Made by a program: the position numbers and the translations under genes. Under the pieces are notes generated by a model. That model was not told the DNA's origin, did no database searches, and saw nothing but the letters and a program-made list of their open reading frames with translations. Below are positions 8,381 through 17,712 of a stretch of DNA of 64,000 nucleotides, piece by piece; the stretch's first letter is position 1; each line of letters opens with the position of its first letter. Source of the DNA: Microbacterium thalassium (GTDB lineage Bacteria > Actinomycetota > Actinomycetes > Actinomycetales > Microbacteriaceae); contig NZ_JACHML010000001.1 of assembly GCF_014208045.1 (NCBI RefSeq), positions 1,922,001-1,986,000 on the forward strand, in the 5' to 3' direction.

Positions 8381-9613
8381 TCACGCCATCGCCCGCTCGA
8401 GGGCCTCGGCCTGGTGCCGGTGTCCGACCGTCTCGTAGCCGACGATCGTGACGACGGGGGAGAGCGCGGCGATCAGCAGTCCCACGCCCAGAGTCGCGCC
8501 CAGCCCCACGGCGACGATGCTCAGGACGAGCACGACGAGGGAGCCGGCGAACAGCCAGAGGTGGAAGGGATCGAACTCCATCAGCAGCAGCGAGTAGAGG
8601 ACGTAGACGCAGATCAGGAAGATCGCGACCGGGATGGCCACGCACCACATCGCGAAGAGGGCATCGACGTGCGCGACGTGCGCGATGACATTGGCCGCGA
8701 CATGGAGTCCGGCGCCGACGCCGACGATCGATCCGAACAGGATCATGTGCCCGTATCCCCACGCGAAGGCGCGATTGCGGTGCACGCGGAGCACGCGTGC
8801 GGACGGGATCATGAAGTAGACCCACCACATGCCGAACGCCAGCGCCGTGCCGGACAGGGCGAGGATGCCGGCCTCGAGCGACCACCCTTCGTCCTCGACC
8901 ACGGCCGAGATGATGAGGATGGTGCCCAGCACGACCTCGCCGAGCGTGATGATGACGAGCAGTCCATATCGCTCGGCGATGTGGTGAGCGTGCCACGGCG
9001 TACCGCCGTACCGGTGCTCGGCGACGACGGGTCCGATGATCTCGGCGGCCACCAGCAGTGCGGCGATGGTGAAGGTCGCCATCAGCGGCGGATCGGCGAA
9101 CACCAGCGCGATCCAGCCGACCTGGGCGGCCGACACCCAGCCGGCGTACGTCAGGCACGTCGCCCGCCGCTCGGGGTCGTCGCGCGCCGCGCGCAGCCAC
9201 AGGGCGACCGTCGCGACGCGCATGATGACGTAGCCGACGACGAGCAGGCCGTTGTCGAGGTGCGCGCCCTCGTCGATGGAGTGGAAGGCGGGCGGGATGC
9301 CCATCGCGAGGATCAGCACGCCCACCATCGCGATGAGCGTCGCGACACGGAAGAAGATGTCCTGGTTGTCGTAGGCCGAGGCCAGCCACGAGTAGTTGAT
9401 CCACGCCCACGAGATGCCGAACACCGCCAGCGAGAAGCCCATGAGCGCGGGGCCGACATGCCCCAGCTCGAGCAGGTGCGCGGTCTGCGTCGCGGCCTGG
9501 CTGAAGGCCACGACGAACGTCAGGTCGAACAGCAGCTCCAGGGGCGTTGCCTGGCGGTGCGGTTCGTTCGGGTCCCGACCCGTCATGCGGGTGAGTCGGT
9601 GGCTGAGACTCAT
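8381..9613 (-). CDS. ltrA: Low temperature requirement protein A family membrane protein
   Basis: A 410-residue polytopic membrane protein of the LtrA family, with about ten hydrophobic helices and the family opening [19 protein letters not shown]. Molecular function is not established; a Listeria homologue is linked to growth in the cold. The ATG at 9613 is supported by TAGCTT (9626-9621) placed 7 nt upstream, so it is probably leaderless. It ends 35 nt before the tryptophan leader peptide on the same strand, so some read-through into the attenuator is possible. Confidence 0.88.
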   Translation of the reverse strand: MSLSHRLTRMTGRDPNEPHRQATPLELLFDLTFVVAFSQAATQTAHLLELGHVGPALMGFSLAVFGISWAWINYSWLASAYDNQDIFFRVATLIAMVGVLILAMGIPPAFHSIDEGAHLDNGLLVVGYVIMRVATVALWLRAARDDPERRATCLTYAGWVSAAQVGWIALVFADPPLMATFTIAALLVAAEIIGPVVAEHRYGGTPWHAHHIAERYGLLVIITLGEVVLGTILIISAVVEDEGWSLEAGILALSGTALAFGMWWVYFMIPSARVLRVHRNRAFAWGYGHMILFGSIVGVGAGLHVAANVIAHVAHVDALFAMWCVAIPVAIFLICVYVLYSLLLMEFDPFHLWLFAGSLVVLVLSIVAVGLGATLGVGLLIAALSPVVTIVGYETVGHRHQAEALERAMA

Positions 9614-9673
9614 GCGCGCCAAGCTACACGTGTCGGGCACGCCGCCTCCACCGCCGGTTGGCCGTCGTCGGCG

Positions 9674-9679
9674 TAGGCT
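9674..9679 (+). promoter_or_regulatory. ispG -10 box (leaderless promoter)
   Basis: TAGGCT at 9674-9679 followed by 7 nt and the ispG GTG at 9687. This is the commonest form of the TANNNT-plus-start arrangement seen throughout the window. Confidence 0.65.
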
Positions 9680-9686
9680 GGGGGGC

Positions 9687-10838
9687 GTGCCTGCTGTGAA
9701 CATCGGAATGCCGAAGGTCCCCGAAACCCTCGCTCCGCGCCGGAAGTCCCGCCAGATCAAGGTCGGCAAGGTCCTGGTCGGCGGCGACGCGCCCGTCAGC
9801 GTCCAGTCGATGACGACGACGCCGACGACGAACATCAACGCCACGCTTCAGCAGATCGCCGAGCTGACGGCATCCGGCTGCGAGATCGTGCGCGTCGCGG
9901 TGCCGAGCCAGGACGACGCCGATGTCCTCCACATCATCGCGAAGAAGAGCCAGATCCCGGTCATCGCCGACATCCACTTCCAGCCGAAGTACGTCTTCCA
10001 GGCGATCGACGCCGGCTGCGCCGCCGTGCGCGTGAACCCGGGCAACATCCGCAAGTTCGACGACCAGGTCGGCGCGATCGCGAAGGCGGCGCAGGCGGCG
10101 GGAGTCTCGCTGCGCATCGGCGTGAACGCCGGGTCGCTCGACAAGCGCCTGCTCGAGAAGTACGGCAAAGCCACCCCCGAGGCGCTCGTCGAGAGCGCCG
10201 TGTGGGAGGCGTCGCTGTTCGAGGAGCACGACTTCCACGACTTCAAGATCTCGGTCAAGCACAACGACCCCATCGTCATGGTGAAGGCCTACCGGCAGCT
10301 CGCCGAGCGCGGCGACTGGCCGCTGCACCTGGGCGTCACCGAGGCGGGACCGGCCTTCCAGGGCACCATCAAGAGCGCGACGGCGTTCGGCATCCTGCTC
10401 GCCGAGGGCATCGGCGACACGATCCGCGTGTCGCTGTCGGCGCCGCCGGCCGAAGAGGTCAAGGTCGGCCACCAGATCCTGCAGTCGCTGAACCTGCGCG
10501 AGCGCAAGCTCGAGATCGTGTCGTGCCCGTCGTGCGGCCGCGCTCAGGTCGACGTCTATTCGCTGGCCGACAACGTCACCGAGGGCCTCAAGGACATGAC
10601 GGTGCCGCTGCGCGTCGCGGTCATGGGCTGCGTCGTCAACGGTCCCGGCGAGGCGCGCGACGCCGACCTCGGAGTCGCGAGCGGCAACGGCAAGGGCCAG
10701 ATCTTCGTCAAGGGCCAGGTCATCAAGACCGTGCCCGAGGCCGAGATCGTGCAGACGCTCATCGACGAGGCCAACCGCATCGCAGACGAGATGGGCCCCG
10801 ACGCGGCGGTGGGCACCGCGCAGGTCATCACCAGCTGA
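9687..10838 (+). CDS. ispG: (E)-4-hydroxy-3-methylbut-2-enyl-diphosphate synthase
   Basis: Iron-sulfur enzyme of the MEP isoprenoid pathway that converts methylerythritol cyclodiphosphate to HMBPP (GcpE). It has 383 residues, the normal bacterial length. The TIM-barrel part includes [11 protein letters not shown] and VRVNPGNIR. The C-terminal 4Fe-4S ligands are in SCPSCGR and [10 protein letters not shown]. The GTG at 9687 ([15 protein letters not shown]) is fixed by the TAGGCT box 7 nt upstream; upstream in-frame codons belong to intergenic sequence. It lies between rseP and proS in the conserved backbone and ends in a long hairpin shared with aceA. Confidence 0.96.
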   Translation: MPAVNIGMPKVPETLAPRRKSRQIKVGKVLVGGDAPVSVQSMTTTPTTNINATLQQIAELTASGCEIVRVAVPSQDDADVLHIIAKKSQIPVIADIHFQPKYVFQAIDAGCAAVRVNPGNIRKFDDQVGAIAKAAQAAGVSLRIGVNAGSLDKRLLEKYGKATPEALVESAVWEASLFEEHDFHDFKISVKHNDPIVMVKAYRQLAERGDWPLHLGVTEAGPAFQGTIKSATAFGILLAEGIGDTIRVSLSAPPAEEVKVGHQILQSLNLRERKLEIVSCPSCGRAQVDVYSLADNVTEGLKDMTVPLRVAVMGCVVNGPGEARDADLGVASGNGKGQIFVKGQVIKTVPEAEIVQTLIDEANRIADEMGPDAAVGTAQVITS

Positions 10839-10851
10839 CATCGGCCCCGCA

Positions 10852-10891
10852 CAGCGAAAGGGCCCCCGCCGAAGCGGGGGCCCTTTCGCTG
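10852..10891. terminator. Bidirectional terminator between ispG and aceA
   Basis: A perfect 18-bp inverted repeat with a 4-nt CGAA loop (arms 10852-10869 and 10874-10891) containing AAAGGGCCCCC and its complement. It sits between convergent ispG and aceA, and its A/T-containing outer arm gives short U-runs in either direction. Confidence 0.85.
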
Positions 10892-10899
10892 CAGCGGAC

Positions 10900-12495
10900 T
10901 CAGCTGAACTGGTTCATCGTGTTGTCCTTGCCGCCGGCCTTGAGGGCGGCGTCACCGGCGAAGTACTCCTTGTGGTTGTCGCCGATGTCGGACCCTGCCA
11001 TGTTCTGGTGCTTCACGGTCGCGATGCCCTCGCGGATCTCGCGGCGCTGCACGCCCTTGACGTAGGCGAGCATGCCCTCGTCGGCGAAGTAGCCCTTCGC
11101 GAGGTCGTCGGTCGACAGCGCGGCCGTGTGGTACGTCGGCAGCGTGATGAGGTGGTGGAAGATCCCGGCGCGGGCCGAGCCGTCCTTCTGGAACGAGCGG
11201 ATCTTCTCGTCGGCGAGGCGGCCGAGCTCGGTGTCGTCGTACTCGACGCTCATGAGCTCGTCGCGCTTGTAGGCAGAGACGTCCGCACCCTGCTCCACGA
11301 GCTGGTCGTAGGCCTGCTGGCGGAAGTTCAGCGTCCAGTTGAACGACGGGCTGTTGTTGTAGACGAGCTTCGCGTTCGGGATCTCCTTGCGGATCTCGTC
11401 GACCATGCCGGCGATCTGCGCGACGTGCGGCTTCTCGGTCTCGATCCACAGCAGGTCAGCGCCGTTCTGGAGCGACGTGATGCAGTCGAGCACGCAGCGG
11501 GCCTCACCCGTGCCGGCGCGGAACCGGTAGAGGTTGCTCGCGAGGCGCTTGGGGCGCATCAGCTTGCCGTCGCGCTTGATGACGACGTCGCCGTTGCCGA
11601 GGTCGTCGTCCGAGATCTCCTCGACGTCGAGGAACGCGTTGTACTGGTCGCCGAGGTCGCCGGGCGTGCTGGTGACGGCGAGCTTCTGCGTCAGGCCGGC
11701 GCCGAGCGAGTCGGTGCGGGCGACGATGATGCCGTTGTCGATGCCGAGCTCGAGGAACGCGTAGCGGACGGCGGCGATCTTGGCGAGGAAGTCCTCGTGC
11801 GGCACCGTCACCTTGCCGTCCTGGTGACCGCACTGCTTCTCGTCCGAGACCTGGTTCTCGATCTGGATGGCGCAGGCGCCCGCCTCGATCATCTTCTTGG
11901 CGAGCAGGTACGTCGCCTCGGGGTTGCCGAAGCCGGCGTCGATGTCGGCGATGATCGGGACGACGTGCGTCTCGTAGGTGTCGATCTGCGACTGGATGAA
12001 CTCGACCGCCGTCTCGTCGCCGGCCAGACGCGCGTTGTCGAGCTGCGTGAACAGCAGGTCGAGCTCGCGGGCGTCGGCCTGGCGCAGGAACGTGTAGAGC
12101 TCCTCGATGAGGGCGGGGACCGCCGTCTTCTCGTGCATCGACTGGTCGGGGAGCGGCCCGAACTCGGAGCGGAGAGCTGCGACCATCCACCCCGACAGGT
12201 AGAGGTAGCGCTTGTTCGTCGACTTCAGGTGCTTCTTGATCGAGATCATCTTCTGCTGCCCGACGAAGCCGTGCCACACGCCCAGCGACTGCGTGTAGAC
12301 CGACGAGTCGGCGTCGTACTCGTCCATGTCGCGGCGCATGATGTCGGCCGTGTACTGGGCGATCTCGAGTCCGGTCTTGAAGCGGTTCTGTGCGCGCATG
12401 CGGGCGACGTACTCGGGGTTGACGGCGTCCCAGGGCGAGCCGTACTGCTCCTTGAGCGCCTGGATGGCCTCGATGTCGTCTTGGTAGGCAGTCAT
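10900..12495 (-). CDS. aceA: Isocitrate lyase
   Basis: Glyoxylate-cycle enzyme splitting isocitrate into succinate and glyoxylate, needed for growth on acetate or fatty acids. At 531 residues it is about 100 longer than the E. coli enzyme and resembles the long actinobacterial/fungal form. The catalytic cysteine is in EKQCGHQDGK (KKCGH-type motif), with DIDAGFGN and WIETEKP around the metal site. ATG at 12495 has a GGAGGAA ribosome site 8 nt upstream. Malate synthase is not in the window. The roughly 255-nt upstream region holds no recognised RamB site. Confidence 0.95.
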   Translation of the reverse strand: MTAYQDDIEAIQALKEQYGSPWDAVNPEYVARMRAQNRFKTGLEIAQYTADIMRRDMDEYDADSSVYTQSLGVWHGFVGQQKMISIKKHLKSTNKRYLYLSGWMVAALRSEFGPLPDQSMHEKTAVPALIEELYTFLRQADARELDLLFTQLDNARLAGDETAVEFIQSQIDTYETHVVPIIADIDAGFGNPEATYLLAKKMIEAGACAIQIENQVSDEKQCGHQDGKVTVPHEDFLAKIAAVRYAFLELGIDNGIIVARTDSLGAGLTQKLAVTSTPGDLGDQYNAFLDVEEISDDDLGNGDVVIKRDGKLMRPKRLASNLYRFRAGTGEARCVLDCITSLQNGADLLWIETEKPHVAQIAGMVDEIRKEIPNAKLVYNNSPSFNWTLNFRQQAYDQLVEQGADVSAYKRDELMSVEYDDTELGRLADEKIRSFQKDGSARAGIFHHLITLPTYHTAALSTDDLAKGYFADEGMLAYVKGVQRREIREGIATVKHQNMAGSDIGDNHKEYFAGDAALKAGGKDNTMNQFS

Positions 12496-12752
12496 GTGTG
12501 GTTCCTCCGTCGTGGGTTCTCGCTCACGGCGTGTGGGCGGTTGCTTGACTCCACTGTGTGCCAAGGAATCGCCGTCTTCTGACCGTTTCAGGGTGGAAGA
12601 TCGCGGGAATTTCTGCGCAAGGGAAGGACTCGCCCCGCCGTGGCGCATCGAGCAGACGGCGGGACGCCCGTTCTTCGCCGAATCTTCCCCGTCCGCGGCG
12701 CGAGGAGAGGGCCGGCTTGCGCTGTCGGGGCGGGCGAGCGTCGCCGGCCGGG

Positions 12753-13391
12753 TCAGCTGATCGCGCCGCCGGCAGCCCGGATGTCGACGCGCGTGTCCAG
12801 CGACGTGCGCACGGCGATGTGCAGCGCGCGCGCGATGTCGCCGAGGGGCAGCTCCGGCTCGCCGCCGGGTGCCATTCCCCTCGCCCACGGCACGTGGATG
12901 AAGCCGGCGCGCATGTCGCGCCGCGTCGCGGCCTCATGGGCGGCGATGTAGAACACGTGGTTGCACACGAAGGTGCCCGCCGAATGCGAGAGCGAGGACG
13001 GGATGCCGGCGGCAGCCATCGCCGCCGTGATGGCCTTGACCGGCAGTCCCGCGAAGTGGGCCGCGGGGCCGCCGGCGACCACCGGCTCATCGAGCAGCTG
13101 CATTCCGGCGTTGTCGGGGATGCGGGCGTCGGCGAGATTGATGGCGACGCGTTCGGGCGTGACCGTCGCGCGGCCGCCGGCGAGACCGGTCGCGACCACC
13201 ACCTCGGGGTCGTGCTCGTCGATGAGCTCGCGCAGGCGCGCCCGGGCACCGGCGAACGTGACCGGCAGAACCTCGGTCACGAGTGTCTCGGGGCCGTCCC
13301 AGCCGGCGCCCACGATCCGGACCGCTTCGCCGGACGGGTTGGCGGCGTCGCCGCCGAAGGGCTCGAATCCGGTGAGGAGGGCGGTGCGCAC
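12753..13391 (-). CDS. pcp: Pyroglutamyl-peptidase I (pyrrolidone carboxyl peptidase)
   Basis: Cytosolic cysteine peptidase removing N-terminal pyroglutamate. The 212-residue protein has the opening LLTGFEPFGGDAANPS and the Glu-Cys-His catalytic set visible in TPERVAIN, GTFVCNHVFY and GFIHVPW. GTG at 13391 is chosen because TACGCT (13403-13398) is 6 nt upstream; the frame stays open far upstream but that sequence overlaps a gene on the other strand. Confidence 0.94.
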   Translation of the reverse strand: MRTALLTGFEPFGGDAANPSGEAVRIVGAGWDGPETLVTEVLPVTFAGARARLRELIDEHDPEVVVATGLAGGRATVTPERVAINLADARIPDNAGMQLLDEPVVAGGPAAHFAGLPVKAITAAMAAAGIPSSLSHSAGTFVCNHVFYIAAHEAATRRDMRAGFIHVPWARGMAPGGEPELPLGDIARALHIAVRTSLDTRVDIRAAGGAIS

Positions 13392-13556
13392 CCGTCCAGC
13401 GTAGAGCGGAGACTCCCGGGAGCTTGAGTGCCCGCGACCGGTTCTCCACAGGCCGCGTGCCGCCGAGTGATCGCCGCGTCGAGATTCGCTCACAATGGTC
13501 CGCATGTTCCGCACTGCGCCGTCGGCTGCCCCTCCCTCGCTGCCCGGTGGTGCGGT

Positions 13557-14696
13557 ATGAGCGACGAATCGCCGGAGCACCCCACACCCGATGCGTCGGA
13601 GCACGCGGCCGCCGCCACGCGTCCGCCGCGGCGCGGGCCCTGGATCGTCGCGGCGGCGGTGGCCGTCACGCTGGTCGCGGGGGTCTCCGCGGTCGTGCTC
13701 GCGTCCGGCTCCTCGGTACCCGAGACGGCCGTCTCCACTCCCGCAGGCGTCGCCACGCCGACGGCCGACGCGTCGCCGTCTCCGTCGCCCACCGCCGAGC
13801 CTCCCGCCGAGGGGACGCAGCCGTTCAGCGGATCCTGCGCCGAGGTCCTGACCGTGAGCGAGGTCGAAGCAGTGACGGGCCTCGCGATGGTGCGCACCGA
13901 CTTCCCCTGGGAGCCGGGCTGGCACCCCGTGCTGGGCGGCATCGATTGCGTATGGGTGTCGGAGAGCGTCTATATGGGGGCGATCACCCGTGTGTACGCC
14001 TATCCAGAGGCGGTCGTCCCCGTATCCGTCATGGAGGCCAACCCCGCGGGATGCTCCACGGGCGAGCCGGAGCATCGCCCCGAGACGGAGTGCGTCGCGG
14101 TCGGTGTCGTCGACGGAACCTGGCTCTTCGTGAGCGCCTACGGGGCCGACGTCGAAGCGGATGCGGTGGAGGGGCTCTTCGCCCTGGCCGCGGAAAAGAT
14201 GGGGGAGTATCCGTCCGGCGTCGCGATGACGCCGCAGGACGACTGGTGGGAGCTGCCCGATTGCACGGTGCTGGCCGCCGCTATCGATCCGGCGGTGCAC
14301 GGGTACGAGCGGGTGGAGGCATCCGATGAAACCGCTTCTGCCGAGGCGCCCGTCCACCCCGCGCAGATCCCGGGCACGAGCACGAGACTCTGCACTCTTT
14401 CCTTCTCCTCGGGCGAGGGTGAGGGACGGACCGGCACGAGCGTCGCGGTGACCGTCATCCCCGGCGGAGGGGTCTCCTTCTGGACGGCGGAGGCCGTCGA
14501 CTCCGCACCGTCGGTCTCGGTGGCCGGTGCCGAGGGATCAGCGTGGGTGCCCGGCCTCGCCCGCTTCGAGGGGTCGTGGGGGCGTCTCGCGGTCACCGAC
14601 GGCGTGAACACGCTGATGCTCGAGCCGTCCCCGTCACCGTCTCCCGACCCGGACGCTCTCGCTCCGCTGGCGGAAGCGATCCTGCTGCTCCTGTAG
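13557..14696 (+). CDS. Membrane-anchored extracytoplasmic protein of unknown function
   Basis: 379 residues: a short Pro/charged cytoplasmic N-terminus, one TM helix (about 28-50, GPWIVAAAVAVTLVAGVSAVVLA), a Ser/Pro/Thr-rich linker (about 65-90) and a cysteine-containing exterior domain that appears to contain two similar halves, each with Cys pairs near a Trp-rich stretch. I do not recognise the family. ATG at 13557 is the best start because the TM helix follows as in type II anchors; other in-frame starts lie upstream. It is monocistronic, between pcp and fucO. Confidence 0.75.
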   Translation: MSDESPEHPTPDASEHAAAATRPPRRGPWIVAAAVAVTLVAGVSAVVLASGSSVPETAVSTPAGVATPTADASPSPSPTAEPPAEGTQPFSGSCAEVLTVSEVEAVTGLAMVRTDFPWEPGWHPVLGGIDCVWVSESVYMGAITRVYAYPEAVVPVSVMEANPAGCSTGEPEHRPETECVAVGVVDGTWLFVSAYGADVEADAVEGLFALAAEKMGEYPSGVAMTPQDDWWELPDCTVLAAAIDPAVHGYERVEASDETASAEAPVHPAQIPGTSTRLCTLSFSSGEGEGRTGTSVAVTVIPGGGVSFWTAEAVDSAPSVSVAGAEGSAWVPGLARFEGSWGRLAVTDGVNTLMLEPSPSPSPDPDALAPLAEAILLLL

Positions 14697-14810
14697 CGGG
14701 GCGCGACTGATCGGGGCTGGGTCCGACGGACCGGCCGCGCGTTGGTGAAACGTTCCAATCCGGAGGCGCCTGTCGGCAGGTCCATAGTCGCTCCACAACA
14801 AAGAACCGCA

Positions 14811-14835
14811 TGTGGTCAGACCACAGTCGTACGCT
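14811..14835 (+). promoter_or_regulatory. fucO promoter with FadR-type operator
   Basis: The 15-bp palindrome TGTGGTCAGACCACA (14811-14825) is identical to the cores at 1356-1370 and 1423-1437. It is followed by GTCG and a TACGCT -10 box (14830-14835), then 6 nt and the ATG at 14842. The operator-to--10 distance (4 nt) nearly equals that in the pflB promoter (5 nt). Confidence 0.8.
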
Positions 14836-14841
14836 GAAGCC

Positions 14842-15993
14842 ATGGTCAACCGCATGATTTGGAATCAGACGGCCTACTTCGGCGCAGGCGCCATCTCGGT
14901 CATCCCCGAGGAGCTCGCCCGACGGGGCTTCGCGAAGGCGTTCGTGGTCACCGACCCGGGCCTGCTCTCCACCGGCACCGTCGACAAGGTCACGGCGCTG
15001 CTCGACAACGCGGAGTTCGCCTACGAGGTGTACTCCGACGTCGTGCCCAACCCCACCATCGAGAACGTGCAGGCGGGAGTCGCCGCGTTCGCGGCGTCCG
15101 GCTCCGACGTCCTCATCGCCATCGGCGGCGGCTCGCCGCAGGACACCTGCAAGGCGATCGGCATCATCACGGCGAACCCGGAGTTCGCCGACGTGCGGTC
15201 GCTCGAGGGCGTCGCCCCCACGAAGAACCCGTCGGTGCCGATCATCGCCGTTCCGACGACGGCGGGCACGGCATCCGAGACCACGATCAACTACGTCATC
15301 ACGGATGCCCAGAACCACCGCAAGTTCGTCTGTGTCGACGCGCACGACATCCCGGTGCTCGCCGTCGTCGACCCCGACATGATGGCGGGCGCGCCCGTGG
15401 CGCTCAAGGCCGCGACCGGACTCGACGCGCTGACCCACGCGATCGAGGGCTACACGACCGCCGCGGCGTGGCAGATGTCGGACATGTTCCACCTCACCGC
15501 GATCCAGATGATCGCGCGCTCGCTGCGCAAGGCCGTCGCCGGCGACCCCGCAGCGATGGAGGAGATGTCGATCGCGCAGTACATCGCCGGCATGGGCTAC
15601 TCCAACGTCGGGCTCGGCCTCGTGCACGCCATGGCGCACCCGCTGGGCGGCTTCTACTCCGCCCCGCACGGCGTCGCCAACGGCATCCTGCTGGCGCCGG
15701 TGATGGCGTTCAACGCCGAGGCGACGGGGGAGAAGTTCCGCAACATCGCCGAGGCGTTCGGGGTCGACGGCGCCCAGTCCCTGTCGCTCGAAGAGGCGCG
15801 CACCGCGGCCGTCGACGCCGTCGCTCAGCTCGTCGAGGACCTGCACAGCCCGACGACGCTGCGCGCGGTCGGCGCGAAGGAGGAGGACCTCGCCGCGCTC
15901 GCGCAGGCCGCGTTCGACGACGTGTGCTGTGGCGGCAACCCGCGGGACGTCACCGTCGCGCAGATCCAGGAGCTGTACGCCTCGGTGTACTGA
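14842..15993 (+). CDS. fucO: Iron-containing alcohol dehydrogenase, lactaldehyde reductase type
   Basis: Group III NAD-dependent dehydrogenase closest to lactaldehyde:propanediol oxidoreductase FucO. The 383-residue protein follows FucO over its full length: IAIGGGSPQDTCKAIGII for the nucleotide, PTTAGTASETTINYVIT, LDALTHAIEGY with the Asp/His metal ligands, and VHAMAHPLGGFYSAPHG with the remaining His ligands. It would regenerate NAD during fermentation by reducing lactaldehyde or a small aldehyde such as acetaldehyde. ATG at 14842 is leaderless by the TACGCT box. Operator sharing suggests co-regulation with pflB. The exact aldehyde substrate is inferred. Confidence 0.92.
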   Translation: MVNRMIWNQTAYFGAGAISVIPEELARRGFAKAFVVTDPGLLSTGTVDKVTALLDNAEFAYEVYSDVVPNPTIENVQAGVAAFAASGSDVLIAIGGGSPQDTCKAIGIITANPEFADVRSLEGVAPTKNPSVPIIAVPTTAGTASETTINYVITDAQNHRKFVCVDAHDIPVLAVVDPDMMAGAPVALKAATGLDALTHAIEGYTTAAAWQMSDMFHLTAIQMIARSLRKAVAGDPAAMEEMSIAQYIAGMGYSNVGLGLVHAMAHPLGGFYSAPHGVANGILLAPVMAFNAEATGEKFRNIAEAFGVDGAQSLSLEEARTAAVDAVAQLVEDLHSPTTLRAVGAKEEDLAALAQAAFDDVCCGGNPRDVTVAQIQELYASVY

Positions 15994-16138
15994 GGCGCTG
16001 GGCGGCATCCGCGAGTCGGCCTCGACCGCGGGTGCCGCCCTCGTGCGTCGGAGAATCCGCGCTCCGCCGGAGGATCTGACTCCGGATGCTCCGACGAACG
16101 CGGGATTTCCCGACGCTCGGTGCCCGGGCGGACGTGCG

Positions 16139-17584
16139 TCAGGTGCCGACCGGGGCGAACGCGACCTCGCCGGCGCCGACGTCCGCGGACGTGAGCCGCA
16201 CGCGCACGGCCGTGCCGGGGGGCGCCTCGAGGCCGGGAACGGTGATCGCCGACGGCGGGCGCGAGAGCTGCACGCGCGCCCCGTCGCCGTGCTCGCGGAG
16301 CACCGTGCCGCGGAAGATCTCGCCCTCGTGGCCCTTGAGCACCGCCGCTTCGACGCGGTCGACCGACTCGTTCTCGAGGCGGTTCGCTCGCTCGATCGCG
16401 CGTCCCATCAGCTTCGGCAGCTGCGGCAGGCTCTCCCTCGCCCACGCGGGAACCTCCCGGCCGTTCGCGAGCGCCTCGCAGATGACGAGCGACCAGCGGT
16501 CGATGAGACGGCGGATGGGGGCGGTCGTGTGGGCGTACGGTGCCCCGACCGCGGCCTGGACCGGGTCCGCGGGCGGCTCGCCGTCGAATGCGACGTAGCC
16601 GGCGCCGCGGAAGAGCGCGCCCGCGGCGTCCTTGATCGCGAGGGCTCCGGCATCCGCACCGGGGAGCGAACCGAGGTAGTCGCCGTAGGGGACGTCGAAG
16701 CGCCACGGGATGCCGATGGCGATCGTCTTCGCGCGGAACGCGGCGATGTCGTCGGCGTCGGCGGCGGGCATGGTGCGCAGGATCCCCACGCCGCCGTCGA
16801 GCATGATCCGGGCTGCCGCCATGCCGGTCAGCAGCGACACCTGGGCGTTCCACGCTTCGATCGGGCGGATGGCGCGGTGACGCAGCCGGTAGCCGCCATC
16901 CTCGACCTCGATCTCGACCTCGGGGATGTTCAGACTCGCGCCGCCGCGCTCACTCTCGCGCTCGCGGCGGGCGTGCCCGAACCACGACAGCTCGGTGATG
17001 CTGGGCGGCGCCGATCCGTCGTCGAACGCCGCCTGCGCCTCGGCGTAGCTCCACTGCCGGCGCGAGCGGATGACGGCGCGCGTCAGCGTCGTCGCGAGCG
17101 GGCGGGCGCCGTCGTCGAGCGCGAACCGCCACACGTACGCGCGGCGATCGAGCCCGGGCAGCAGCGATGCGGCATCCTGCCCCAGGACGTGCGGATGCAG
17201 TGGGATGCTGCCGTCGGCGGCGTAGAGCGTCTGGCCGCGTCGGCGCGTCTCGGCATCCAGCTCGCCGTCGGGCTCGACGAAGGCGGGGATGTCGGCGATG
17301 GCGTAGTGTAGCACGGCGCCGCCGTCCGGCGATCGCTCGAGGTGCAGCGCCTGATCGAGATCCGTGGATCCCTCCGGGTCGATCGTGAGGAACTCGATGT
17401 CGCGCAGATCGGCGAGTCCCGAGGCTGCCGGGTCCACCGGCACCGTCCGCGCGGCGTGCTCGGCCTCGGCCACGGCGGCGGCCGGGTAATCCCCGGGCAG
17501 CGACAGCGTGCGGCGGAGCTCGGCGAACGCCTGCTCGAGTTCTTCGCTCGCGACGGAGACGAGTCGGGGGCGACGGGCGGGCAC
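16139..17584 (-). CDS. RNB-domain exoribonuclease (RNase II/R family)
   Basis: 481-residue 3'-5' exoribonuclease-like protein dominated by an RNB catalytic domain (about 55-390). The active-site acidic cluster appears as FLTIDPEGSTDLDQAL, with IADIPAFV and YAHTTAPIRRLIDRW further on. A short S1-like C-terminus follows; the N-terminal cold-shock domains of full RNase R are absent. GTG at 17584 has TACACT (17596-17591) 6 nt upstream. It is transcribed away from acdS, both on the minus strand with a gap of about 130 nt. Confidence 0.9.
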   Translation of the reverse strand: MPARRPRLVSVASEELEQAFAELRRTLSLPGDYPAAAVAEAEHAARTVPVDPAASGLADLRDIEFLTIDPEGSTDLDQALHLERSPDGGAVLHYAIADIPAFVEPDGELDAETRRRGQTLYAADGSIPLHPHVLGQDAASLLPGLDRRAYVWRFALDDGARPLATTLTRAVIRSRRQWSYAEAQAAFDDGSAPPSITELSWFGHARRERESERGGASLNIPEVEIEVEDGGYRLRHRAIRPIEAWNAQVSLLTGMAAARIMLDGGVGILRTMPAADADDIAAFRAKTIAIGIPWRFDVPYGDYLGSLPGADAGALAIKDAAGALFRGAGYVAFDGEPPADPVQAAVGAPYAHTTAPIRRLIDRWSLVICEALANGREVPAWARESLPQLPKLMGRAIERANRLENESVDRVEAAVLKGHEGEIFRGTVLREHGDGARVQLSRPPSAITVPGLEAPPGTAVRVRLTSADVGAGEVAFAPVGT

Positions 17585-17712
17585 GTCGTCAGTGTAGGGG
17601 CCGCGGGCGCTGCGGGATTCGGGCTTGCGCGCCGAGTTCGCAGCGTCCCGCGGGATTCATGCGCGGAGGGCGCCTGGATCCGACGTTCGGATGGCAGCCG
17701 CCCCGGCGGCCC

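Noticed and set aside
12496..12752. A RamB-like site upstream of aceA
   Set aside because: Only a weak partial match (TTTCTGCGCAAG) to the AAAGTTTGCAAA consensus was found; not enough to call.
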